Below are positions 26,499-38,100 of a DNA stretch of 64,000 nt, one piece after another. A model generated the notes under the pieces. It did not search any database and was not told where the DNA came from. It was given only the letters and a program-made list of their open reading frames with translations. Every line of letters begins with the position of its first letter. Within the stretch, counting starts at the first letter, position 1. Source of the DNA: Idiomarina zobellii (GTDB lineage: Bacteria; Pseudomonadota; Gammaproteobacteria; Enterobacterales; Alteromonadaceae); NCBI RefSeq assembly GCF_900100855.1, contig NZ_FNCB01000004.1, positions 111,492 through 175,491 on the forward strand, in the 5' to 3' direction. Position numbers and translations under genes: made by a program.

Positions 26499-27117
26499 AC
26501 CGGAAAAACTAACGAAAAGCAAAGACGTTATTGCCTATCTAGCAGAACAGTTTCCTAACTGCTTTTCGTTAAAAGGTGATGCCAAGCCTCTAAAAATCGG
26601 CATTTTTGAAGATTTGGCCAAACGCTTAGAAGACGATGAAAAAGTCAGCAAGACACGCTTAAGAACAGCGCTTCGTCACTACACAAATAGCTGGCGTTAC
26701 CTTTACAGTATAAAAGCCGGTGAAGCTCGAGTCGATCTTGACGGTAACGAAGCCGATAAGGTCACTGAAGAGCATCAGGAACACGCTCAAGAGTCATTAA
26801 AAGAATCTAAAGCGAAAGCAGCACAAAAAGCGAAAGAAAAAAATGCTGCAAAGCCTAAAGCGCCGGCGAAAAAGAAAAAGCCTGAGGCGAGCAAACCTAG
26901 CAAGCCTAAAACCGCTAAGAAAAAGCCAAAACCAGAGCTTAAACTGGAAGAAGCGGAACTTAGCAAGCTTTCTGTAGGTCAACAAGTACAGGTAAAAGCT
27001 GGAAACCAACCCATGACGGGAACCATTACTGAATTGGACAAAAGTGATGTTCAGGTTCAGTTGGCAAATGGTCTCAGCATGAAAGTGAAAGCTGATAAGA
27101 TATTTTTGCGCGCTTAG
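26491..27117 (+). CDS. proQ: ProQ, RNA chaperone
   Basis: ProQ is a global RNA-binding protein of small RNAs and mRNA 3' ends. The 208-aa protein has the N-terminal FinO-like domain (about 1-115, with LAEQFPNCF and LRTALRHYTNSWRYL), a basic Lys/Ala/Pro-rich linker (about 115-152) and a C-terminal Tudor/KOW-like domain (about 155-208, VGQQVQVKAG). The layout equals E. coli ProQ. It precedes prc, as in Enterobacteria. Confidence 0.95.
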   Translation: MSEPEKLTKSKDVIAYLAEQFPNCFSLKGDAKPLKIGIFEDLAKRLEDDEKVSKTRLRTALRHYTNSWRYLYSIKAGEARVDLDGNEADKVTEEHQEHAQESLKESKAKAAQKAKEKNAAKPKAPAKKKKPEASKPSKPKTAKKKPKPELKLEEAELSKLSVGQQVQVKAGNQPMTGTITELDKSDVQVQLANGLSMKVKADKIFLRA

Positions 27118-27126
27118 GAGCATTGA

Positions 27127-29187
27127 ATGAAACACTTGGCTGTAAAAAGTTATTTATTGGCGTTGGCTGTCGCAGTACCTGCAGCTTACGCTATCCCTCC
27201 AAAACACAGTGTCGATGAGTTGCCGGAATTAGAGCAAGAGTCTCAGCACGATACAGCCAGTGAACGCATTACATCCTATTTCACTCGTTATCACTTTAGC
27301 GGAATGACGCTGGATAACGAGTTGTCTGAGCAAATTTACGACCGCTACTTCGAGATGATCGATTACAGCAAAATGTTTTTGCTGAAAGAAGATGTTGAAA
27401 GTGCGTCAGAGTATCAACACTTATTCGATGACATGCTGAAAAGTGGTGACCTCGATGTCGCCTACGACATTTACCAAAGTAGTCTGAAACGTCGATTTGA
27501 CCGGTATACTTACGCGTTGTCTTTACTCGATGACGAAAAGCCAATGGACTTCTCGGCACAAGGCGATAAGTATTATTACGACCGCGAAGATGCTGAGTGG
27601 GCTAAAACGGAAGAAGAGCTTGATGAGCTCTGGCAAAGCCGCGTTAAATACGATGCGCTTAATTTGAAGCTTGCCGGTAAAGAGTGGCCTGAAATCGTTG
27701 AAACCCTGGGTAAGCGGTACAATAGTGCACTTAACCGTTTAACGAAGTCTAAGAGTGAAGATGTATTTCAGACGCTAATGAATGCTTTTGCTCGCTCTGT
27801 GGAGCCGCATACCAGCTACTTATCGCCCTCGAACTCTGAGCGCTTTAAACAGAACATGAATTTAGAGCTTGAAGGTATCGGTGCTGTTTTGCAGTCAGAG
27901 TATGACTACACCGTTATTCGTAGCCTGGTTCCTGGCGGTCCTGCTGATAAAACAGGCAAATTATCGCCCGAAGATAAAATTATCGCTGTTGGTCAGGGCG
28001 AGGGCGAAGATAAAGAAGAGTTTGTTGACATTATTGGCATGCGTCTGGATGACGTTGTTGAGCTAATAAAAGGCCCTAAAGGTACTACCGTACGACTTCA
28101 GGTACTTAAGTCCAGCCAAGGGGCAGGCGGCACGCCAAGTGTTGTTAAGGTTACTCGTGACAAAGTTAAACTGGAAGACAGAGCCGCTAAAGCAGAAGTG
28201 AAAACCATTGAAGAAGGCGTTTATGAAGGCCAGAAAATGGGCGTTATTGAAATACCAGGCTTTTACAACAATCTGACTGCTGATGTCCAAAAGCTTATTA
28301 AAGAGCTTCAGTCTGAAAATGTGGAAGGTCTTATCATCGATTTACGTGGTAACGGCGGTGGTGCCCTGACAGAAGCTATTGGGTTAACCGGTTTGTTTAT
28401 CGATAAAGGCCCTGTCGTACAGGTAAGTGACGGTCGTGGTCGCGTTGATGTTAGTGAAGATAAAGACGGTAAAGTATTTTACTCCGGACCTCTGTTTGTC
28501 ATGGTTGACCGTTACAGCGCGTCAGCTTCCGAAATATTCGCAGCGGCAATGCAAGATTACGAGCGCGCGCTTATTCTGGGTGAAAATACCTTTGGTAAAG
28601 GCACTGTTCAGCAGCACCGTGGGTTAGCGCGTCGTTTCGACTTTTTTGATGAGCCTCTGGGCAGTGTACAGTACACCATCGCTAAGTTTTACCGTATTGA
28701 CGGTGGTAGTACGCAGCTGAAAGGTGTTCAGCCTGATATCGTATTTCCTTCGTATGTGGAGCCATCAGAGTGGGGCGAAAGCAAAGAAGATAATGCGCTA
28801 CCGTGGGACAAAATTAAAAAAGCAGACTTTAAGCCTGTCAATAGAGTTGATGACTCAGAAATTGAAGTGCTGCAAACACGTTTAAATAAACGCATTGAAA
28901 AAGCGCCGGAATTTGAGTTCATCTTTGAAGATATTGAGCGGTATCGCCTGGAAAAAGACAAAACCTGGGTCAGTCTTAATTCAGAAGAGCGCAAGAAAAA
29001 AGAAGATGAGCAAAAAGCTCGCCAGCTTGAACGAGTCAATGCTCGATTAAAACGAGCGGGAATGGAGCCAGTTGAAGACATCGAAGATGCTCCTGAGGAA
29101 GTGACGGAGGTCGACCCTTACCTTGATCAGGCATTGCTCGTAGCGATGGATTTTATTAACGGCGAGGAGCTTGCCGCGAATAATTAA
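27127..29187 (+). CDS. prc: Prc, tail-specific carboxy-terminal protease
   Basis: A 686-aa periplasmic protease (signal peptide about 1-22) that degrades proteins with apolar C-termini and, in E. coli, trims FtsI and controls MepS levels with NlpI. A PDZ domain lies at about 245-335. The Ser/Lys catalytic pair is S466 (YSASASE) and K491 (TFGKGTVQQ), 25 residues apart as in E. coli. The C-terminal helical domain is complete. ATG 27127 follows TAGGAG. Confidence 0.95.
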   Translation: MKHLAVKSYLLALAVAVPAAYAIPPKHSVDELPELEQESQHDTASERITSYFTRYHFSGMTLDNELSEQIYDRYFEMIDYSKMFLLKEDVESASEYQHLFDDMLKSGDLDVAYDIYQSSLKRRFDRYTYALSLLDDEKPMDFSAQGDKYYYDREDAEWAKTEEELDELWQSRVKYDALNLKLAGKEWPEIVETLGKRYNSALNRLTKSKSEDVFQTLMNAFARSVEPHTSYLSPSNSERFKQNMNLELEGIGAVLQSEYDYTVIRSLVPGGPADKTGKLSPEDKIIAVGQGEGEDKEEFVDIIGMRLDDVVELIKGPKGTTVRLQVLKSSQGAGGTPSVVKVTRDKVKLEDRAAKAEVKTIEEGVYEGQKMGVIEIPGFYNNLTADVQKLIKELQSENVEGLIIDLRGNGGGALTEAIGLTGLFIDKGPVVQVSDGRGRVDVSEDKDGKVFYSGPLFVMVDRYSASASEIFAAAMQDYERALILGENTFGKGTVQQHRGLARRFDFFDEPLGSVQYTIAKFYRIDGGSTQLKGVQPDIVFPSYVEPSEWGESKEDNALPWDKIKKADFKPVNRVDDSEIEVLQTRLNKRIEKAPEFEFIFEDIERYRLEKDKTWVSLNSEERKKKEDEQKARQLERVNARLKRAGMEPVEDIEDAPEEVTEVDPYLDQALLVAMDFINGEELAANN

Positions 29188-29203
29188 TGGACACTGTATC
29201 CTT

Positions 29204-29234
29204 GAAATACCGCCTTAACTGGCGGTATTTTTTT
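29204..29234 (+). terminator. Terminator after prc
   Basis: AAATACCGCC and GGCGGTATTT form a 10-bp stem around TTAACT, followed by more T: a strong intrinsic terminator. Confidence 0.9.
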
Positions 29235-29303
29235 AATACAACCGACAACAACAGAAGCGGTTGTGATATAACTCAATAAAATAACAACAATAACTAAAAT
29301 ACG

Positions 29304-30686
29304 ATGACAAACAATCAAACAATCTCAAGCCGCTGGTCCAGCCGGTTAAGTTTCATTTTGGCATCCTCCGCAGCAGCCGTTGGGCTGGGCAACATTTGGA
29401 AGTTCCCTTATGTCATGGGGGAAAATGGCGGTGGCGCTTTCGTTCTTATTTATTTGCTGTGTATTCTTGGCATTGGCATTCCTATCATGATAGCCGAGGT
29501 CATTATTGGTCGTCGGGGCCGTCATTCACCTGGATATGCAGCAAAGTCTGTCGCCCTGGAGTCAGGGAAAAGCTCGTTTTGGCAAAGTGCTGGTTGGCTG
29601 GGAATGCTAACAGGGTATTTGGTTTTAAGTTTTTACGCGGTTATTGCCGGCTGGGCATTAGCCTACGTTTTCAAAGCAGGACAGGGGCTGTTTGAAGGCG
29701 CATCGGCAGAACAAGTGGGTAACGTTTTCACCGGGCTGCTTTCATCGCCGGGCGAGCTAATGCTATGGCATAGCCTTATTATTGTGGCGACGGTTTTAGT
29801 GGTTGGTAATGGTGTGAAAAACGGTTTAGAACGTTCTGTCCGATTTCTATTGCCTGCGATGATCCTGTTACTGGTTGGCATTGCTATATACGTTGGCAAC
29901 ATCGGCGATTTCTCTGCCGCTATTACTTTTATGTTTGAGCCTGACTTTAGCAAACTGTCGGTAAACGGTGTAATGATTGCTTTGGGTCACTCATTCTTTA
30001 CATTAGGCTTGGCGTCAGGCGTAGTGATTATGTACGGCGCTTACTTGCCTCGGGAAACATCAATTGTTCAAACCAGTTTGTGGATAGCTGTAATTGATAC
30101 CATCGTTGCGCTACTTGCCGGTTTGGCCATATTTCCTCTGGTTTTCGGTTTCGGTCTTACGCCAAGCGAAGGACCAGGCCTTATCTTCACTACATTACCT
30201 CTGGCATTTGCAGAAATGCCTGCGGGTACGTTACTTGGCACTGTCTTTTTTGTCATGCTTGTTATAGCCGCATTCACATCGGCCATTGCTATGATCGAGT
30301 CATCGGTCGCTTTTGTGGCAGAGAAGTTCTCCTTAAGTCGTTGGCCGGCTACGTTAGTTTCAGGCCTTGTTCTGTGGTTGCTGGGACAACTCACCATTCA
30401 TTCATTTGCCGGTAGTGACTGGGCGCAGCTTAGCGGCGAGTGGTTAGGTAAACCTATTAACTCAATTTTTGATATTATTGACCTTCTGACGTCGAGTATT
30501 CTTTTACCATTAGGCGGTTTACTGCTCGCAATTTTGGCTGGCTGGGTGATGAAAAGAGAGCACAGCGAAAATGAGCTGGACAGTCATAAACCCGTTTTTG
30601 ACATCTGGTTGTTGTGCGTTAAATACATAGCGCCTGTAGCCATTATTATTATTTTCTTACAGCTAATTGGTTTTATAAAACTTTAG
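29304..30686 (+). CDS. NSS family sodium-dependent amino acid transporter
   Basis: A 460-aa inner-membrane transporter of the neurotransmitter:sodium symporter family (SNF/LeuT type). The first helix signature is clear: SFILASSAAAVGLGNIWKF then YVMGENGGGAF (about 15-50), which forms the sodium and substrate sites. About 11-12 hydrophobic segments. The substrate is probably an amino acid such as tryptophan, leucine or alanine, but cannot be told. nhaC follows 11 bases later, which suggests a shared transcript and shared sodium economy. Confidence 0.9.
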   Translation: MTNNQTISSRWSSRLSFILASSAAAVGLGNIWKFPYVMGENGGGAFVLIYLLCILGIGIPIMIAEVIIGRRGRHSPGYAAKSVALESGKSSFWQSAGWLGMLTGYLVLSFYAVIAGWALAYVFKAGQGLFEGASAEQVGNVFTGLLSSPGELMLWHSLIIVATVLVVGNGVKNGLERSVRFLLPAMILLLVGIAIYVGNIGDFSAAITFMFEPDFSKLSVNGVMIALGHSFFTLGLASGVVIMYGAYLPRETSIVQTSLWIAVIDTIVALLAGLAIFPLVFGFGLTPSEGPGLIFTTLPLAFAEMPAGTLLGTVFFVMLVIAAFTSAIAMIESSVAFVAEKFSLSRWPATLVSGLVLWLLGQLTIHSFAGSDWAQLSGEWLGKPINSIFDIIDLLTSSILLPLGGLLLAILAGWVMKREHSENELDSHKPVFDIWLLCVKYIAPVAIIIIFLQLIGFIKL

Positions 30687-30697
30687 GTTAAAAATTA

Positions 30698-32152
30698 ATG
30701 AGTCACACAACAAAACAACCGAGTTTGCTCCAGGCGCTTATTCCATTAATCGCGCTAATTGTCATGCTGGCTTCATCCGTTTATTTATTCGGAGAAGATT
30801 CTTCTTACGGGCCTAACCAAATAGCGCTATTAGTGGCAGCGGGTATCGCCGTTATTATTGGTTTCCGAAATGGCTTTAGCTGGTCACAAATAGAAGAAGG
30901 TATTACCGAGGGGATTTCAGTCGCCCTAGGCGCTATGCTGATAATTCTTGCAGTTGGCTCATTAATTGGAACCTGGTTGCTTTCGGGCACCGTACCAACA
31001 CTTATTTACTTTGGCTTAGAGTTGCTGAATCCCGGATTATTTTATGCGGCCAGCTGTATTATTTGCGGTATTGTCGCTCTGTCAATTGGTAGCTCCTGGA
31101 CAACCGCAGCTACCATAGGTGTGGCGCTTATGGGGGTAGCTTCAGGCATGGGGCTTGAGCCAGCTATTGCAGCCGGTGCTATCGTTTCTGGTGCGTATTT
31201 TGGTGACAAAATGTCACCGCTTTCCGATACCACAAATCTTGCTCCCGCCGTTGCCGGTACAGAGCTATTTGCGCATATCCGTTACATGGGCTACACAGCC
31301 GGCCCGGCGTTTGTTATCTCAGTCATCATCTTTTTAATTCTGGGCTTAAACGCAGACACCAATGTGAGCTTACAGCGTCTGGAACAAATGCAAACACAGC
31401 TTCACGGAACCTTTAATATTGGTTGGGAAATGCTGGTACCACTTGCCGTACTTTTATACTTAGCGGCAACACGTAAACCGGCGCTACCCACCGTGTTCTT
31501 TGGGGCGCTACTAGGCGGCGTCTGGGCGCTCATTTTCCAGCCTGAAATGGTCACGCAAATTGCCGGAGAAGAAGGTTGGATAGCATCGCTAAAAGTGGTT
31601 TGGCTGGCATTGTCTGATGGCACAACCGTCAGTACCGGTAGCGCTAACTTAGACTCTCTGTTAAGCGGTGGAGGCATGGTTTCTATGCTCAATACCGTTT
31701 GGCTTATTCTGAGCGCCATGACATTTGGCGCCATTATGGAAAAAATTGGTCTGTTAGAACGATTTATTCGCGGTATGTTAAAGGCGAGCAAATCTGTCGG
31801 TTCACTCATTACCGGTACTATATTCACCTGTTTTGGTGCCAACGTTTTAACCGCTGACCAATATATGGCGATTGTCTTGCCAGGTCGCATGTTCCGCGAG
31901 GAATATGAGCGCCGTAACCTTGATCCTCGCGTGCTGTCTCGTACGTTAGAAGACAGTGGTACTATCACCTCAGCATTAATTCCATGGAATACCTGTGGTG
32001 CTTATATGTTCTCGGTGCTTGCGGTAAGCCCATTTGAGTATGGTATCTTTGCGTTCTTCAACTACTTAACACCGTTAATTGCTATCGTGTTTGCCTACAC
32101 AGGCTGGACCATTCTTTATAAAAAGCCAGAGCAAAAAGAAGCAACGGCTTAA
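30698..32152 (+). CDS. nhaC: NhaC family Na+/H+ antiporter
   Basis: A 484-aa inner-membrane antiporter with the NhaC signatures GSSWTTAATIGVALMG (about 130-145) and SGAYFGDKMSPLSDTTNLA (about 163-181). It exports Na+ in exchange for protons, which would recycle the sodium brought in by the NSS transporter just upstream. pepN follows after 19 bases. Confidence 0.9.
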   Translation: MSHTTKQPSLLQALIPLIALIVMLASSVYLFGEDSSYGPNQIALLVAAGIAVIIGFRNGFSWSQIEEGITEGISVALGAMLIILAVGSLIGTWLLSGTVPTLIYFGLELLNPGLFYAASCIICGIVALSIGSSWTTAATIGVALMGVASGMGLEPAIAAGAIVSGAYFGDKMSPLSDTTNLAPAVAGTELFAHIRYMGYTAGPAFVISVIIFLILGLNADTNVSLQRLEQMQTQLHGTFNIGWEMLVPLAVLLYLAATRKPALPTVFFGALLGGVWALIFQPEMVTQIAGEEGWIASLKVVWLALSDGTTVSTGSANLDSLLSGGGMVSMLNTVWLILSAMTFGAIMEKIGLLERFIRGMLKASKSVGSLITGTIFTCFGANVLTADQYMAIVLPGRMFREEYERRNLDPRVLSRTLEDSGTITSALIPWNTCGAYMFSVLAVSPFEYGIFAFFNYLTPLIAIVFAYTGWTILYKKPEQKEATA

Positions 32153-32171
32153 TCAGTAACGAAAGGAAGTT

Positions 32172-34760
32172 ATGACACAGTTACCGAAAGCGAAGTATAG
32201 AAAAGATTATCAACAACCCGAATTCACTATTTCAACGGTTGACTTAACCTTTGAGTTACACCCTGAAAATACCCGGGTCACTAATGTCATGAAGGTTGAG
32301 CGCCAAGGGAATCACAGTAAGCCGTTGGTGCTTGATGGCGAAGACATAACGCTGAATAGTGTCAAAGTGAATAATGAGGTTATTCCGGCCGAAAAGTGGA
32401 AGGTTGAAAATAACCAGTTGGTACTCGAAACAGCGTTCGATAGCTTTGAACTCACCATTGAAAATACAGTTAACCCAAGCGCCAATGAGGCGCTTGAAGG
32501 TTTGTATTTAGCCGAAGGAACTTACTGTACGCAATGTGAGGCCGAAGGGTTCCGTCGCATTAGTTACTTCATGGATCGCCCCGACGTTCTGGCAAAGTAC
32601 CGCACAACGGTTATTGCCGATAAAGAAGGCTACCCATACTTGCTATCAAACGGTAACCGCGTTGAATATCGTGAGATAGAAGGAGGTAAGCACCTGGCCG
32701 TGTGGGAAGACCCTCATCCGAAACCCAGTTATTTGTTTGCCTTAGTTGCTGGTAACTTCGACTTACTGGAAGATACTTTCACAACCAAAGATGGCAGAAA
32801 CGTAGAGCTTCAACTGTTTGTCGATAAAGGCAACCTTCATCGAGCCCCACACGCTATGGAATCGCTCAAAAACGCGATGAAATGGGACGAAGAGCGTTTT
32901 AACTTGGTTTATGACCTCGATATTTATATGGTCGTTGCCGTCGACTTCTTCAATATGGGAGCTATGGAGAATAAGGGCTTAAATGTCTTTAATGCCAAAT
33001 ACGTATTGGCGAATCCAGAAACCGCGACTGACCAGGACTTTCTCAACATCGAGTCGGTTATCGGCCATGAGTACTTTCATAACTGGACGGGTAACCGAGT
33101 GACGTGCCGTGACTGGTTCCAGTTGTCCCTGAAAGAAGGCTTAACTGTTTTTCGAGATCAGGAGTTTAGCTCTGACTTAGGCTCTAGAGCAGTAAACCGC
33201 ATTAACGATGTCAAAGTTATTAGAAGCCATCAGTTTGCTGAAGACGCTAGCCCAATGGCGCACCCCATACGTCCGGATAAAGTGGTTCAAATGAACAACT
33301 TTTATACCGTTACGGTATATAACAAAGGTGCAGAAGTCATTCGCATGATTCATACCTTGTTAGGCGAAGAAGGCTTCCAAAAAGGCATGGCGCTATATTT
33401 TGAGCGCTTCGATGGACAAGCCGTTACCTGCGAAGACTTTGTTGCGGCGATGGAAGATGCCAATGGTGCTGACTTTGGCTGTTTCCGCCATTGGTATTCA
33501 CAAGCGGGTACACCAACAGTTTCTGTTGAGCAAGATTATGATGCTCAGCAACAAAAACTGACTATTACCTTGCGCCAGGAAACGCCTGCAACGCCCGGAC
33601 AAAGTGAGAAGGCACCATTCCATATTCCGGTGAAATGGTCAGCGTATTCCGTAAAAGGGCAGCCATTGGAGTTGTCTGATGAACAGCTGATTCATCTTAA
33701 AGATAAAGAGCTAACGCTAAGCTTCGAAAATGTTGCCGAACAGCCTGTTTTATCGCTGTTTGAGAACTTCTCAGCACCGGTGAAAGTGAAGCGGGACATC
33801 AGTGACGATGAATTACGTGTTCTAATGGCTCACAGCCAAGATGAATTTAGTCGCTGGGACGCTGCACAAACCTTGTTTTCACGTAAGGTTGAGCAGGCTA
33901 TCTCGAGCGAAACGGCGCTAGAGTTAGACGAACAAACGGTTACGTCTTGCCGAAACTTACTGCTTGGAGACAGCGACCCGGCTTTAATTGCATTAGCGTT
34001 AACATTACCCACGCCTGCAACCATCGCTGAAAACTTTAGTGTGATACCTGTTGAGCGAATTAACGAAAACCTCGATGCGCTTAAACAGCAGCTCGCTGAA
34101 GCGTTAAAAGAAGACTTTATTAGTGTTTACAATAAGTGTTCAACTAAACACCCTTATGAGTTGTCGGCACAAGACATTGCGGCGCGACAGTTGAAGAAAA
34201 CCTGCTTAAGCTATCTGGCCTTAACCAGCAACAGCGATGAACTGCTTGAGCAAGAATTTAGTCAAGCGGACAATCTGACTGATCAGCTTGCGGCATTGCA
34301 GGCTGCTGTTTGGTCAAATCATTCGCTGGCGAAAACTCTCCTGGAGGCCTTTGATAAGCAATGGCGTGGGGAAAAACTGGTGATGGACAAGTGGTTCAGT
34401 ACTCAAGCACTTGCCAATAACGAAGCGACCGTTGAGCGGCTGACTGAGCTTATGTCGCACCCGGATTTCAGCATTAAAAACCCGAATCGGGTTTATTCGT
34501 TACTGGCTGCTTTTACACAGAACCAAGCGCAGTTCCATAGAGCTGATGGTAAAGGGTACCAACTGGTAGCTGAGCAAATTAAAGTGTTGAATGACTTTAA
34601 CCCTCAGGTAGCGTCGCGCTTATTGTCTGCGTTTGTAAGTTGGCGTCGCTATGACGAAAAACGTCAAGAGCTAATGAAAGCTGAGTTGAAAGGCATTCAG
34701 TCTTTACCAAACTTAGCCAGCGACTTGTTTGAAAAAGTAGAAAGTTGTCTAACTGAATAA
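32172..34760 (+). CDS. pepN: PepN, aminopeptidase N
   Basis: An 862-aa M1 metallo-aminopeptidase that removes N-terminal residues from peptides in the cytoplasm. It has the GAMENKGLNVFN substrate motif (about 262-273), zinc ligands H299 and H303 (HEYFHNW) with the third Glu in LKEGLTVFRDQEF, and the full C-terminal helical domain. The layout equals E. coli PepN. A ribosome site (AAGGAAG) precedes ATG 32172. It lies in a group devoted to amino acid uptake and use. Confidence 0.96.
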   Translation: MTQLPKAKYRKDYQQPEFTISTVDLTFELHPENTRVTNVMKVERQGNHSKPLVLDGEDITLNSVKVNNEVIPAEKWKVENNQLVLETAFDSFELTIENTVNPSANEALEGLYLAEGTYCTQCEAEGFRRISYFMDRPDVLAKYRTTVIADKEGYPYLLSNGNRVEYREIEGGKHLAVWEDPHPKPSYLFALVAGNFDLLEDTFTTKDGRNVELQLFVDKGNLHRAPHAMESLKNAMKWDEERFNLVYDLDIYMVVAVDFFNMGAMENKGLNVFNAKYVLANPETATDQDFLNIESVIGHEYFHNWTGNRVTCRDWFQLSLKEGLTVFRDQEFSSDLGSRAVNRINDVKVIRSHQFAEDASPMAHPIRPDKVVQMNNFYTVTVYNKGAEVIRMIHTLLGEEGFQKGMALYFERFDGQAVTCEDFVAAMEDANGADFGCFRHWYSQAGTPTVSVEQDYDAQQQKLTITLRQETPATPGQSEKAPFHIPVKWSAYSVKGQPLELSDEQLIHLKDKELTLSFENVAEQPVLSLFENFSAPVKVKRDISDDELRVLMAHSQDEFSRWDAAQTLFSRKVEQAISSETALELDEQTVTSCRNLLLGDSDPALIALALTLPTPATIAENFSVIPVERINENLDALKQQLAEALKEDFISVYNKCSTKHPYELSAQDIAARQLKKTCLSYLALTSNSDELLEQEFSQADNLTDQLAALQAAVWSNHSLAKTLLEAFDKQWRGEKLVMDKWFSTQALANNEATVERLTELMSHPDFSIKNPNRVYSLLAAFTQNQAQFHRADGKGYQLVAEQIKVLNDFNPQVASRLLSAFVSWRRYDEKRQELMKAELKGIQSLPNLASDLFEKVESCLTE

Positions 34761-34782
34761 TTATTTAAGGTAGGCGAGTAAC

Positions 34783-35007
34783 GTGATCATCCAGTATGTC
34801 TTTAGTCTGTCCATGAGCTATCAGGAATACTGTGATGTTTACTATAACAAGGGCTTTCAACAGGTAGTTGTAACCACTGATAACGGCACGCGGGTCGCAA
34901 TTCCCGCGGGCCGCTTTATTAAGTTTATTGACAGTCAGGGAATAAGAGGACGCTTCTGCCTACAAGTCGATGAAAATCAAAAATTTGTTGATTTACGTCG
35001 TGTCTAA
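34783..35007 (+). CDS. DUF2835 family protein
   Basis: A 74-aa protein with a GTG start, matching the DUF2835 family of gammaproteobacteria (SMSYQEYCDVYYNKGFQQV, RFIKFIDSQGIRGRF). Function unknown. It lies between pepN and the glutamate dehydrogenase. Confidence 0.78.
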   Translation: MIIQYVFSLSMSYQEYCDVYYNKGFQQVVVTTDNGTRVAIPAGRFIKFIDSQGIRGRFCLQVDENQKFVDLRRV

Positions 35008-35109
35008 AGACTTCCATTCAGTTAAATAACATAGTTATTTCTTAATCCCCGAAATATCTGGTCTAAACACTGGTTTTTAATGCGAAATAGCGTTGAAAGC
35101 CTATGATAA

Positions 35110-38100
35110 ATGTCCGACAATAACCTCAATCATAGATTCATTGGCCGCGGGCCGCATTTGGCTTGCCTGCGACGTTTCACCAACAACCTCAAGGACTCTG
35201 TAATTATGTCGTTGGTCGATAGTCAATCTCCGGTTTTACTGGAAAAAGTCGTTGAATTGATAAATAAGAAAGTTCCAGCCCCTCAGGCGCATTTAGTTGC
35301 AGATTTTGCCAAACGGTTATACCGAAACATTGCAAGCGATGATTTAACCAATCGTCACGATAGCGATATGTACGGTGCTGTTTTAGGACTTTGGCACAGC
35401 TTTAACGAATATAAGTCTGGCGATAAAGCACTTATTAAAGTCTACAATCCTGATGTCCCTACGGACGGCTGGGAGTCGCCACATACCATTGTTGAAATCA
35501 TTCAAAATGATATGCCGTTTATGGTCGACTCCGTGCGTATGGCGTTATCTCGCCTGGGTATTACGTCGCACTTACTGCTGCACATGCCGATTAGTCACAA
35601 ACGGGACAAAAAACACCAAGTTACAGAGTTACAAAAGCCCGGTACACGTAGTAAAGATAATTACGTCGATACCGTGTTCCTGATAGAAATTGACCGTCAG
35701 ACCAGCAAAGAAGAAATTAAGACACTGAAGAAAGAGTTGGTCTCGGTAATGGAAGAAATTAGCCTGGCTGTTCAAGACTGGAAGCCAATGCGTGAGCGCT
35801 TGCAAGAAGTGGCTAAAGAGCTTGATAACGATTTTTATCCTGGCGATAAAGTCTATAAAGACGAGGCTAAGAAGTTTCTTAAGTGGTTGGCAGACGACAA
35901 CTTTACATTAACCGGCTATCGTGAATATGAGCTTAGCCCGGTAAAAGGCGACTATGAGCTAAAACAGATTAAAGAGACCAGCCTTGGCTTAATGAAAAAT
36001 TCGGTCAGTGATAAAGGTCGTTTGGTTTCATCATTGCCGGAAGATGCTCGCGAAATCATTCAGAATGATCGCCTGTTACTATTGACCAAAACCAATTCTA
36101 AATCGCGTGTTCACCGTCCTGCGTACTCGGACTACATTGGTATTAAGCGCTTCAATGAAAAAGGTGAAGTTATTGGTGAGCACCGCTTTATCGGTCTTTA
36201 CTCAGCGAGCTTCTATAATAACAGCACCTCGGATATTCCTCTGGTTAGTGAAAAAATCGAGCGTGTTTTGGAAATGTCTGGTTTCGCACCACAGTCTCAT
36301 GCCGCCAAAGCGTTACTGAATATTTTAGAAACCTATCCACGTGATGAAATTGTTCAGGCTGAAGAGGATGACTTATTAGAAGTCGGTCTGGGCGTGCTGC
36401 AAATGCAAGAGCGTGATATGACTCGCGTGTTTTTGCGCCGAGATATCTTTGGTCGCTTCATGTCATGCATGGTTTACGTGCCGAAAGAGCGCTACAACAC
36501 CTTACTGCGTGAGCGTACGCAAAGTATATTGGCAAGAACGTTCAAAACGGAATACGACGTTGACTTTACGACGTATTTTTCAGAGTCATCATTGGCGAGA
36601 ACACACTATACAGTCCGTTTAAGTGATGATCATCAGACGATTAACGTGAAAGATTTGGAGCAAAACTTGATTGAAGCTGCACGCACCTGGGAAGATAATT
36701 TCGAGAGAATTTTACAGTCTACATACGGTGAAGCCCAGGCAACGCGTCTCAACAAGCGTTATTCTTCAGCTTTTCCTCGCTCATATAAAGAAGATGTGCT
36801 GCCATCAGTAGCTATCTCTGACATTAAGCAACTTGAGTCGCTAGACGATGATCACAAGTTGGGCATGGTGCTGTATCGTGCGCAAGAAGAGAAAGACGAC
36901 AGCAAACATCTGCATCTGAAACTATTCCATAAAGACGAACCCATTCATTTGTCTGACGTGCTGCCGATGCTCGAAAACTTTGGTTTACGAGTTATTGGTG
37001 AAAGCCCGTATCAGATTAAAACCAGCGATGGTCATATTTTTTGGGTTCTTGACTTCCAAATGCTTCACACGGCGGGTTCGCTGGACTTAGATGAAAGTCG
37101 CGAGACCTTCCAAAATGCCTTTGCTAAAGTATGGGGCGGTCAGCTTGAAGATGATGGCTTCAACCGTTTAGTACTGGGTGCTGGTATGAATGGTCGCCAG
37201 GCAACCATTTTGCGTATGCTGGCTAAATACATGCGCCAAATTGGTACAACATTCAGCCAAAGCTACATTGAAAGTACCTTTAGTAAGTATCCGCTGCTGG
37301 CTAAATTGGTTGTGAAAATGTTCTATACCAAGTTTGAGCCGGGTACTAAGGATGTCGATAAAAAGCTCGAAGCGTTGCACACACGAATTAACACCGAGTT
37401 GGATAACGTTGCCAACTTAGATGACGACCGCATTATTCGTCGTTACGTTGAGCTCATTGATGCTGCACTTAGAACAAACTTTTTCCAAACCGATGAAAGC
37501 GGCAAGGATAAGCCTTATATCTCATTGAAATTCCTACCGGAAATGGTGCCGGAAATGCCGCTGCCATTGCCTAAGTTTGAGATTTTCGTTTATTCACCGC
37601 GTGTTGAAGGTGTTCATTTGCGTGGCGGTAAAGTTGCCCGTGGCGGCTTGCGCTGGTCTGACAGACGAGAAGACTTCCGCACCGAAATTTTAGGACTGGT
37701 CAAAGCTCAGCAAGTGAAGAATACCGTTATTGTGCCGGTTGGCGCAAAAGGTGGTTTTATTTGTAAAGCGCTGCCGGAAGACCGTGAGGGCTTTATGGCA
37801 GAGGGTCAGGCATGCTACAAAACCTTCATTCGCGCACTGTTAGACATTACTGACAACATTATTGAAGGCGAAATTATTCCACCGAAAGACGTTGTGCGTC
37901 ATGACGAAGACGACCCATATTTAGTGGTCGCGGCCGATAAAGGCACCGCAACCTTCTCGGACATCGCTAACGGTATCTCTGCCGAATATAATTTCTGGTT
38001 AGGCGATGCGTTTGCGTCCGGTGGCTCAGTGGGGTACGACCACAAGAAAATGGGTATTACCGCACGCGGAGCCTGGGAGTCTGTTAAACGTCACTTCCGT

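Noticed and set aside
31402..31968. 188-aa open frame on the minus strand
   Set aside because: It is a reverse shadow of nhaC, with a Ser/Pro-rich composition typical of antisense frames.
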